Of a stretch of 64,000 nt of DNA, positions 37,901-64,000 are shown in pieces (within the stretch, counting starts at the first letter, position 1; every line of letters begins with the position of its first letter). Made by a program: the position numbers and the translations under genes. The notes below the pieces were generated by a model. It did no database searches, was not told the origin of the DNA, and saw only the letters and a program-made list of their open reading frames with translations. This DNA comes from Panopea generosa (lineage: Eukaryota; Mollusca; Bivalvia; Adapedonta; Hiatellidae): the NCBI GenBank assembly GCA_029582155.1, contig CM055895.1:46889720-46953719 (forward strand), written 5' to 3'.

Positions 37901-40564
37901 ATGAATTCACTTTTTTGTCATGTTCATTATTTTGCTTAATGAGACACATGGCAAGATGGACTCAAACTTTACTCATGTACTCCCATCAAATCAATTTTTA
38001 AAAGTCATAAACAAGTAAACCATCTAACAGGGTAATTCTGAAATTATTGAGCATCATATTTACTTTTATAAACAGCTGCACCACCATATTTTTTTTAGTT
38101 TTGTCTCTATTTTGGAGGTGAGCCACCAACAGATCACTCCATGTTTAGTTAATGTTGATTTGGTACATGGATCTAGTAAGTCTGGAATATTCCTTCCAGT
38201 TGGAACATATTTGTGTTAGCAGTGACAGGGAAAACATTTTTGACAGTACGACAATGGTCCATACTTCAACAATATTATGTTTAATTTAAAAAAAATTGTA
38301 ATATTTTGAAAATTCTACATGCAATATATACTTAAACATGAAAATGAAATAAACATAAAGTACTCAAAACAGTAAAAACAGTATTTATATTGTTATGCCA
38401 CTTTGGACCAAAATTCGATAGTTCAAGATCGCAATGGTTTGAAAAAAAATCATGGTCCCCTGGATTTTGAACCAACATGAAATCACTGCTTGCTTTTATG
38501 TATTCATTCGTATTTGTACTTGGGATGCTTGCAATTACTGTATATCAAAATTCTGTTAAACATCTGATTAACACAGACATTTAACCTTGTCCATAATGAA
38601 AATGTATCGTATGGCCCATGCATTTCCCAGTCACTAGTTTGAATGACATAAAAAAACCAGTTCATCCAGTTCATTCGTACAATGTTCATCTGTAATTAAA
38701 ATTCCATACATTGTATTTTTGGTTCATTTTACCTTTCAGAATCTTCTAGAATGAGTCTATTCAAATATGACTGAAGTTCAATTTCTTGTTGAATGCGTTT
38801 TTCTTCAAGCTGGCTCCATCTTTTTCTTTTGGCTTGCCTCAGTGCTGCTGTTATGTCATCACCAAAGTTTTTCTTGGAATCTTTTGCTAATTCATTGGCT
38901 GAAATGTTATGCAAATATCAATGTTAATTGTTTATATGTTAAAATGCCAACATAACAGGTACTAATCAAAATGAAAGTGAGGTCCAGTAATTAGAATGCT
39001 TTACTGTACTAGTACCATTTTCATTCTTATATTTAAGGCACAGGCCATTAAGTTATAACTAATAAACTTTCAACAACAGAAATACATTCATTCCTAAAAT
39101 GTTCTAAATGCTTTAATAGAACTGAAAAATAATATTGGACATTTAGACGAATATGACTGATAAAATCTTGAGATACCTCTCTTTAAACTTGCAATAGCTT
39201 CATCATCGTGATTCAATTCCAAAAGAGCCAACCCCATAAAGTAGTGTCCTTTTACCAATGTTTTGTCCAACTCGAGAGACCTGCGACAATCTTGTATTGC
39301 CATTTCCCATTGTTTTAGGCGAATATAACACAGAGCTCTGTTTGTGAAGAATGTCGCTGTATGTGGATTCTTGATCTGAAAAGGTGATTTCAAGATAATA
39401 TTAGAATCCTGTTAGTGTCAAACATAAAAATATATTTGGATCAAGATATAATGTAGAGGGGATTATAATGTTCTGGCATTGAATGACTTGTTGTTTGATA
39501 AAAACATGTTGTTTTTTTAAAAATATTGGATGAAATGTCATGACTTGTCTGGAATTCATAAAACAACAAGGACTGTGTGCATAGCTTTTTATAAACATTA
39601 AATAGTAAAAGCATCCACTATGACAAGGATGCCCCTTCTAAATATAAGTATGTTTCTACCAAACATTAAGTTGAAAAAAGGAGCAATAACTCCTGTAAAA
39701 TATTACCAAAAGTGACAAATATCAAATGTAGCCTTGGCTGTGTTCAGCATGGTTCAAACACATGCAAATAGCTCTCAGAGCTCTCGTAGCAAACGTTTAT
39801 ATGTTATTCAGTTGACTTCTCCTTATCAAAGGTTTGCAAACAAATTAAACATTTAAAAGAAATGAACAAAGCCCTGTATTTTATAATTATACATCTAAAG
39901 CAAAAAAAAAGTGTTCTTTTAGAAAACAACTTATATACTATTTTAAAGCAGAGCAGTAGTCATGCCAAAGGTTGCGGGTTGGATCCAATGATCAAGCTGA
40001 TGGCATCTCAAAAACAACACTCAGTACAGGTTCTTTGATATGGCACAAAATGTTTACAAATGGACTTATACTGGTCATAACTTATACTGCGAGTCTAAAA
40101 AATGTTCAACCATGTAAAGAATGGCATCAATACTAAACAGTAATAAGGTTACTTAAACGTGCTAAGTAAAAAACAGTTGCCAATACGAAATGCAAACAAA
40201 TGACGATGTTAATGGAAGTTGGAGCTTTGCGCATGTCTTCCCAGATTGTTATTATACGGGCATTTGCAGTAATAGGTATATCTCGGTATTAGGTATACAA
40301 GGGATACTTGTGCAGAGGTGCACATTTTGGGCCATATATGCTGGTTCCACCCAGAAACATGACTCAAGAGCAATTCAAATTTGAGCTTTCTTATTAAATT
40401 AGTATAAATTGTTCTTGAAGTAGTTAAAATCTTTGAATTTTTGTTGGAAAACAACTTTCTGCTTCATTACTTACAATTGCTTTTGAATAGCAGGCAACTG
40501 CTTCATCATACTTTCTGACAGAAAACAGTTTGTTCCCTTGGTCTTTCAGTTCGATGTCAGTCAT
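28855..40564 (-). CDS. STUB1: STUB1/CHIP: TPR co-chaperone and U-box E3 ubiquitin ligase, seven coding exons
   Basis: Exons 40564-40475, 39375-39177, 38898-38733, 37854-37764, 34188-34132, 32308-32192 and 28980-28855 join in phase into 281 residues plus TGA. Residues 1-100 are three TPRs ([50 protein letters not shown]). A charged helical hinge follows ([17 protein letters not shown]), then a C-terminal U-box ([49 protein letters not shown]). CHIP binds the EEVD tails of Hsp70/Hsp90 and ubiquitinates their clients in the cytosol. The clamp Lys equivalent to human K30 is present in ELKDQGN. The protein is 22 residues shorter than human CHIP (303), mainly because the N-terminal extension is missing. 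A U-box start at Met 40564 fits family homology. Confidence 0.95.
29380..29515 (-). repeat. Truncated SINE family S copy
   Basis: Diverged match to the body of the 18950-19165 SINE (minus strand): AAACCGTGTGTGTGAGATTTG, CAGAAGGCTGGTGGTTTTG and CTTCATCAATAATACCG (motifs in part). Intron 6 of STUB1. Confidence 0.5.
30655..31090. repeat. Dispersed repeat family A, copy 2
   Basis: Same orientation as 5480-5895, sharing GTGCGTAGCCCAAGTTAGG, AAATCCCTTTT, TTTTGGCATGTTT, AATACTGCTTGACATC and AACCTGTATAACAGATCAAA. It sits in STUB1 intron 6. Confidence 0.78.
31365..31575 (-). repeat. SINE family S copy
   Basis: Minus strand reads GGGAGTGGTATAAGGCGCCG (A-box), GGTTCAAGTCCTGC (B-box), then AAACTTTATGTGAGAAAGTT, GGAAGGATGGTGGTTCT and CCAGTAAAACTGGATATGC. 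STUB1 intron 6. Confidence 0.78.
32192..32308 (-). CDS. STUB1: STUB1 coding exon 6
   Basis: Opens after TTATCTTTAG and ends TTACAG/GTGATA, phase 0. Encodes the first half of the U-box: [19 protein letters not shown] through DILEHLQ. Confidence 0.95.
32395..32815 (-). repeat. Opposite-orientation copies of the 10140-11110 repeat family
   Basis: Minus-strand landmarks TTACACAGTAGTTACATAAT, AATATCTTGAACAAATTTTA and ATGGCCCTTGATAG match the 10140-11110 units with divergence. Two to three units, in STUB1 intron 6, about 90 nt from exon 6. Confidence 0.65.
32830..33420. repeat. Degenerate tandem repeat of about 140-160 bp
   Basis: Four units share TTGATSYTGATCATGTATGC, AAAGTTTCAAATCAATC, CCTGAAA and CATCACAAA..TTGCATCAAA. 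STUB1 intron 5. A 136-codon frame over it is fortuitous. Confidence 0.75.
33790..34112. repeat. 33-bp satellite array beside STUB1 exon 5
   Basis: About ten units of GGGCACCAGTTACATGTATT plus AAGTAGTGCAACA. The array ends about 20 nt from the exon 5 splice donor. A period divisible by three opens frames on both strands; these are not genes. Confidence 0.95.
34132..34188 (-). CDS. STUB1: STUB1 coding exon 5 (57 nt)
   Basis: Opens after CTATTTCAG and ends AGGAAA/GTAAGT, phase 0 at both ends. Encodes [19 protein letters not shown], matching the family segment just before the U-box. A 33-bp satellite begins about 20 nt past its donor. Confidence 0.95.
34715..37215. repeat. 26-bp satellite array, about 95 copies, with a 358-bp internal duplication
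   Basis: The unit is about ACCTTGTGGGTCCTCCATGA plus CACCAT. The left end (34722-34880) is a uniform TTGTGGGTTCTCCATAGCAC subfamily. A block of 358 bp (about 35398-35755) is repeated at 35756-36113, sharing unusual variants such as CATGAAGATTTA. A 110-base break near 36550-36670 carries non-satellite sequence. Three units make 78 bp, so 26-residue repeats read open on the minus strand. It fills most of STUB1 intron 4. Confidence 0.97.
37205..37405 (+). repeat. SINE family S copy
   Basis: Reads AAGTGTTCTAAGGTACCGTC (A-box), GTTGGTTCAAGCCAAGCC (B-box), ACGTGAGAAAGTTTGACA, TCCTCCACCAATAAAGCTGA, and tail ATATGACATATACAACCTG. It directly abuts the 26-bp satellite. Confidence 0.78.
37525..37625 (-). 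repeat. tRNA-derived SINE head
   Basis: Minus strand GGCTAATTGGTCAAGGCATC, TTGGATGTGGGAAGTCGAAG and GCTCAAATCCCGATGG resemble tRNA A and B boxes. It lacks a credible acceptor stem, so it is not called a tRNA gene. Confidence 0.5.
37764..37854 (-). CDS. STUB1: STUB1 coding exon 4
   Basis: Opens after ATACTTTCAG and ends CAACAG/GTAAGA in phase 0. Encodes a Glu/Ala/Lys-rich coiled-coil continuation ending SMDEQQ. Confidence 0.92.
38733..38898 (-). CDS. STUB1: STUB1 coding exon 3
   Basis: Opens after ACATTTCAG and ends GAAAG/GTAAAA in phase 2. Encodes the helical hinge [20 protein letters not shown] and the coiled-coil dimerisation region through [10 protein letters not shown]. Confidence 0.95.
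39177..39375 (-). CDS. STUB1: STUB1 coding exon 2
   Basis: Opens after CCTTTTCAG and ends AGAG/GTATCT in phase 1. Encodes TPR 2 and TPR 3 ([10 protein letters not shown]... to ..IASLKRG). Confidence 0.95.
40025..40360. repeat. Copy of a foldback-like repeat
   Basis: Contains GATATGGCACAAAATGTTTACAAATGGACTTA (in part) and CTTGTGCAGAGGTGCACATTTTGGGCCATAT (in part), both also found at 41285-41420. STUB1 intron 1. Confidence 0.5.
40475..40564 (-). CDS. STUB1: STUB1 coding exon 1
   Basis: Encodes 30 residues from ATG 40564-40562 to ..YSKAI, with donor ATT/GTAAGT (phase 0). The frame stays open 24 codons upstream to a plausible acceptor (TTTCCTTTAATAG, exon edge 40636), so this exon probably continues into 5' UTR or a longer N terminus from an unseen exon. 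Confidence 0.92.
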
Positions 40565-41284
40565 GCTCGGGTTTAAATGAACTATACAAAGTGTTTCTGA
40601 TAGCCAACCGTGTTCAATAACACTTTCTAGATCGTTCTATTAAAGGAAATTGTACAATTTTGTTAGTCTACGTCCATGATTGATCTTGTAACTCAGGCGC
40701 TTTCTTGATGGAGAAATCATTAATCAAACGATTTAAGTTTAATTTAAGACATGTATAATTAATTCCAAACCATTTATGACAATAAATTTATTATTTTTAC
40801 TCATTAAATTGTTATAAAATTTAAATATTATAAATCTAGTTTACATTGCATAAATCAAACACTTTTACTCGCTAGATAGATCCCTAATTATTTTCAAGAG
40901 CGATAACTCTGTTTGAAAAAATACTAAAACAAAGGACAAACTATCTAAAATGACTGAAATAACGTTGAGATATAACGCTATAAAGAAAAGGTATATAATA
41001 TAGAGTATTTATAGCAACTTCTTCAGCAAATATCGGAAGTAATATCGATATTATATCAATTTAACATATACAAAATTACAAATATACATATATCAACTTG
41101 TCTGTTTGTGGGTGGGGTATTGTTTGTGAAACTGGAATTGTATATTTTGTTTACTGGAATTTGATCTCCTAACAAAATGATTCACACACTTCTTTCAGAT
41201 TTGTTTAAATCTACATATACGTTTACTTAAATTTAGCCATCACCTATAAACATGATATGAAATAAGTGTCCTACACCTGAATAA

Positions 41285-41420
41285 TGATGTACCAGTTGTA
41301 GATATGGCACAAAATTTTAAAATTTTAGTTCAAAAGTTAAAGTTACCAAAGACATATAACAAGTTACAAATGGACTCACTTGTGCAGAGGTGCACATTTT
41401 GTGCCATATATGACCAGTTT
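41285..41420. repeat. Foldback-like element
   Basis: ATATGGCACAAAAT (41303) and its reverse complement ATTTTGTGCCATAT (41396) bracket about 80 bases, with ACCAGTT on both outer sides. It lies between STUB1 and DPF. Confidence 0.5.
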
Positions 41421-42946
41421 ATCAGAAGAATTAAAGAGGTTTCGTACCACTACAATTTCATACCAAATTGAGAGCTTTCATACCACACATAGATTAATAC
41501 ATAAACTATACAGTATTTCACACCATGATTAGGTGTCGTAATCATATTCTTATGATGGTATTGGTGTGTGATAGTATTAGTTTATAAATTATCGTTTTGC
41601 TCTTTAAATTGAGCGTGTGTGTTTATATCTTAACTATTAATTAATTACTACCTATTGTTGAAATTAAGTGCTTTGATCAGTATATAATATGTTACATTAT
41701 TTTTTTTAATCTAATTTCTATACTTGTACATGAAATGAATGGGAAACATGTATTAATTTAACCCTATGCCCCCCGTAAACAATTTTTCACTCCTGCATTG
41801 ACTGCTGTACAGAGACAATTTTTCACGCCTGCATCAGCTGCCGTACAGAGGTGATTTTTCACGTCGCTATCAATAGAATGATGATAATGAAAATTTACGC
41901 CTGTGTATTTCAATTTGAAAAATAACACATAAACTTCGTTTTCCGCGACAGGAAGTTTACATTTGTGTAAAAAAGCATTTCCCCAAGTAAAATTGCCAAT
42001 GACATCATAGTGTTACTAGTTAAAGTTTTTATAAAAATAGCGTCCAATCGAACATACAAGTCATGCGTGATCAAGCAAGGTCATCGCCCAGTCGCATTAT
42101 CTAAAGTGCTGGAATTTTCCATGATTTGCGTGCGAATCTAAAAATAAATCAGGGGTCATATCCAATTTTCTGAAAACACAAAGTAGTCTGTTTTTGGAAA
42201 TATGCATCGCGCATCCTGACTTTCGGCACACTTTAAAAGTTGTTGTGTTTTCACAGCTGACACAAAGTCATTGGTATATCACGGTGTCATACTGACACAA
42301 CAGAAGGCAATAATTCACTTGGTATCGGTAAGATTTGTTAATCTTTTTGCCAGTTAAGAACGATCAAATAAGAATCACGCTGGGTTGAAAGATCAAACAA
42401 ATTTTTTTTCAATCGGGTATTTAATTAGAAACATACACGCATACTCGCAAATAGATATAGAAATATACATAGAAAGATTTATAAATTATCACTTCACAAA
42501 CAGATTGATTGTATTATCAAAATAACTAAAATACTTACCGTATTAAAATGAAAAGTTGTTTTCTCACTAGTATAGTAATTGGTGGGATAATTTTTAATAA
42601 AGATTCATATTATTTCCATAGCATACACATAAACAACAATCATAATGCATTTATTTAATCCTGCACATGTATTATACACGACGTCTACATGATTGCTATA
42701 AAATTACCATAAATTTAGAACCGTGTTTTAAGTTTTAAATGTCACATTTCAGTGACGTCAGCGTGTACAAATAAAACACCAAAATTATAAAAAGAAATAG
42801 GTGAAACATGTCAAATGATGAAACGGACAATGAAATTTGCATCAGATTTATTGATATGACTTTGATTCCAAAGTATATGGAATTTCACTGACACATGAGG
42901 TCACCAATAAACACTAGATTTGTGTTGTTATAAGCTTGACATAGAG

Positions 42947-42980
42947 GGAGGGGGGTGGGGGGGGGGGGGGGGGGGGGGGG
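42947..42980. repeat. Poly-G tract with a single T
   Basis: A G-rich run of about 34 bases, GGGAGGGGGGTGGGG then over 20 G. Quadruplex-prone and likely length-variable. Confidence 0.9.
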
Positions 42981-43514
42981 ACTATTGTACTTGCCCTGGT
43001 GTCGGCATCAGCGTCGACATTGGTTTTTTAAGTTAAATTTTTTTTATCAAGTAAGATATCTATGCAACCACTAGTTCAATATGAATGAAACTTCACATGT
43101 GTGTTCAGACACAAGAACCATAACTCTTAAACATATCTTTCATAATTTATATCGATATTATGATCTAAGTTCTATACGATTACATGAAATGAATGGGAAA
43201 CATGTAGTTATGTATTTAAAAAATATCACTATACATTTCATATATGGTACAAAACCTCCTGAAATGGTACGAAACCACCCGGTACGAAACCTCAAACACA
43301 CGATCAGAACATACATCTAAATTTACATTGATGCTTGATAATTACTCAACCTAGCACAAAGAAAGAAGGATAGAATATAATTGAGAAAATAATAATACAA
43401 GTCGGGTATACATATAAAGAGAAATATATAAAGGGCTATAGCTGTATTGGATATGTGTACTAGAAAATTATATAAAATACTAAAGATATAGAAGAAGGGA
43501 ATAATGAATAATCT

Positions 43515-43650
43515 GGCCCCACTCCGAAACAGCCATTGAGAATCCGGCCCCATGATTAACTGTCCCTAGGAGAATCTGGCTAAATCAAAACGGGCATCGA
43601 TAATCCGGCGCCAAGATTAACCGTCCCTTGGAGAATCTGGCTAAATTTAG
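43515..43650. repeat. About 61-bp imperfect direct repeat
   Basis: Two copies of AATCCGGCSCCAWGATTAAC followed by YGTCCCTWGGAGAATCTGGC and TAAAT, with a further partial unit on each side. Confidence 0.8.
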
Positions 43651-44465
43651 TATGGTCAATACGGCCTCACTTGTTATTTTTTTATTTCTATGCAATATTT
43701 TTAAATAACACATACATTTAATAATATACTTTACTTGAGTTGTACATTGTGCAAACAAATATCACAATTATTGGAATCTTATTGGACAGATTAGATAGAT
43801 AGATTTCAGTTATGAATGGATACATGGACAATTAAAACAACATATATTAAAATAAAATTATTACATACATGAGGCATAGTGAGCCATTGCATGCACACCA
43901 CCACCAAGGATTACAAAAAATTTCAAAGAGTAAACTCTTATTTCCATTGTAGTCCTTTGTGTTGTTAGCATCGCATACAGAGACAATCAATCAATCAAAA
44001 CCTTAATTATCATAGAAATTAATTGCACTAATAACTTATTAATAATCAAATAGACATCACATCCAATATATCAGTATTAAGTTGATTAAATATATCACTT
44101 TATATTGTAACTTGCGCAGTTAAATTTAATTTATCACATGTTTAAATGAATATCACATACTTAAATGGTACATAGTATTAATAATGCATTTATAAATAAA
44201 AAACAACAACAAAGAATGTGATTTAAAATTATGCTAAGTTATCGAGCAGCCTTAAAACAAGGAAGTTTCTCAGTCTGAGTGATTGGCAGGTTAACTGTTC
44301 CGCAAAGTACATCCTCTGAACCATTAAGTATAAGGTTTGATTTGATACATAAACATAATAAAAATTGTCAATTTACCATTTGGATAGACAGTTAAACATT
44401 ACCCCAGTTGTTGTCCTTTAGGGATGTAAATTAAAAAAATGTTGTTTTTTTGTTCTAAATTCTAG

Positions 44466-62509
<18,044 letters not shown>

Positions 62510-63941
62510 GTAAGTTAAGTTTCTGTCTCCTTTAAGCCCCGCCCTCCAAGTGGGCGGTCCTTCATTTGGCAACTCCCATATATGCAGATAAGGTGAGGAA
62601 CGTACTTGTCACATGTGTATGACCTAACCAGTTCTGATTTGTCTATTTTTACCTAAGAACAAACTCAGGATGCTTTGCTTTAGCTTCTGATTCCAGTTTT
62701 TGAAAATTTAAATAGCTTCCGAGTGTGACTGGAAATAAACGTTACTGAAGAAAATAACACTTAGACATTGTATTAGTGACAGTAACCTTCAGCTTAGCTA
62801 GATAGGAAAACAATTCAACCTAGAATACTGTTGATCGCTTTTCTCAAAAGGTTTTGAATTGAATTACAAAATTTAAAAATTTTTTCCTTTATCTTTCTTT
62901 TGTTTTTCTGATACAAATACATGTACAGCAAAGCGTAACATCACGTTAGAGCAGTAACTGCTTATATAACTCATAATGCAGTTGGATTTATTTTTTGCAA
63001 CAAGATAACGATAATTATGTAAAGAATAGAAGATGAGATTCATTTACTTTTCTGTATACAGTAAAGAAAGAAATCCATAAACAAAATGAAAATGAACAAA
63101 ACCATTTGAGATAGAAGTTTCAGCTCTAAGTTGGTTGAATATAATATACATATTGCATGCATAAATTCCACTTCAATCCCAATGCTGTGATTGAGATTTT
63201 AATGGTGCACGCCCAATATCTGAGCGAGTTACCAGCGCAGGATTAACCCAGAAGGATGTACGCAGATTACAAGCAACTCTGTCGCTGTCTCAACCTCTCT
63301 TAAACACAACCATAGACTTTTTTGTTTAACACATTTTTTTTTTCTTCCCTATGCACTCGTTCTTTCCTGGTAATATTTCATTGTTTATTCCTATGTGATT
63401 AACCACTGTCAGTGTTTATTGAAATGTTAGAGGGAAGATATAATTTTGCTCTGTTTTGTTTTGTTTGCTCATGTTTTTAGGTAAAATCGCTAGTTTTTTT
63501 TGATAAATGTTACATTACTGCCAGATGTTTGTATTCAGTTTCAATTTAAAATTTTAATTTGCAAGAATTTTAAAAATTTCATTTACATATATATATATGA
63601 CAGCATGCATATATCTTTTTTTTCGATTATGAATTTCCAGAAGTAATAATAAAACTGTTATATTTTTTAACTTAAAATTCTTACCAAAAAAAAAAATATC
63701 CAGACATATATGTTTGTTTACAGTATGAACAATGAAACTTAGTAATTAAAATTCGTAACTTTTCTTTAGTTTTCATTACTGGTTTAGTAGCTAGCTGATT
63801 CTTTCACACCAAAGCTGATTTTTTCTGCAGGGAAAGAATTGCTAGCTAATTCTTTCCTCCCCCACTCCCCCTTATATTTTTTACTTTCTGGTGGGGAAAA
63901 ATTGGCCAGTCACTTCGGTTAAAAAAAATATCGGAGTGTGG

Positions 63942-63970
63942 TGGTGGGGGGGGGGGGGGGGGGGGGGGGG
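63942..63970. repeat. Poly-G tract
   Basis: A run of about 26 G following GTGGTGG, in the last DPF intron segment of the window. Confidence 0.9.
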
Positions 63971-64000
63971 TTGGGGGTTGACGAATAAGCTGATTTCTTC

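Larger units (their letters stand above)
40640..44460. other. Intergenic region between divergent STUB1 and DPF
   Basis: Should contain both promoters, any STUB1 5' UTR exon and the first DPF exon. None could be fixed. The stretch 41760-42350 is slightly less AT-rich, with several CG dinucleotides, and is the best place to look. A poly-G tract and a 61-bp duplication also lie here. Confidence 0.4.

Noticed and set aside
42205-42350. Possible first exon of DPF ending CACTTGGTATCG/GTAAGA
   Set aside because: No ATG in a frame and phase that would join exon 44466; could only be untranslated, without support.

Overview
The window looks like an AT-rich invertebrate genome, most likely a bivalve or other mollusc. 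It has intron-split genes with GT/AG junctions, many short-period satellites, tRNA-derived SINE-like repeats and DNA-transposon remnants. The lineage is inferred from the style of the proteins and dispersed repeats; no species can be named from the sequence alone.

Three protein-coding genes can be supported. (1) Plus strand, 6255-11867: the last two coding exons of a gene with matrin/U1-like C2H2 zinc fingers and an unrecognised C-terminal region. (2) Minus strand, 40564-28855: an apparently complete seven-exon STUB1/CHIP gene (TPR co-chaperone and U-box ubiquitin ligase, 281 residues). (3) Plus strand, 44466-62509 and beyond the window: a DPF/requiem (d4) gene, a BAF chromatin-remodelling subunit, whose first coding exon was not found and whose PHD fingers lie beyond the window. 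STUB1 and DPF are head to head, about 3.9 kb between their nearest coding exons.

Layout: 143-5393 is a putative 5.25-kb DNA transposon with 26-bp terminal inverted repeats, a GTA target duplication and a decayed minus-strand coding remnant. 5.5-13.4 kb holds the zinc-finger gene; its large intron carries a 45-bp satellite, a 1.4-kb TA-flanked element inserted into that satellite, and two long-period tandem repeats. 13.4-28.8 kb has no recognisable gene and is rich in repeats: a 30-bp satellite interrupted by a dead mariner copy, and a 2-kb 36-bp satellite. 28.8-40.6 kb is STUB1, with a 33-bp and a 26-bp satellite in neighbouring introns. 44.5-64 kb is DPF, whose introns hold 27-31-bp, 30-bp, 34-bp, 65-bp and 41-bp tandem arrays, SINEs, a near-perfect 65-nt palindrome and a 1.2-kb dispersed element.

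Nothing indicates a prokaryotic operon, CRISPR array or phage. The most notable features are the repeat biology: transposons caught inside satellites with the empty site readable from neighbouring monomers, arrays grading from homogeneous to decayed, and arrays placed almost against splice sites of conserved genes.
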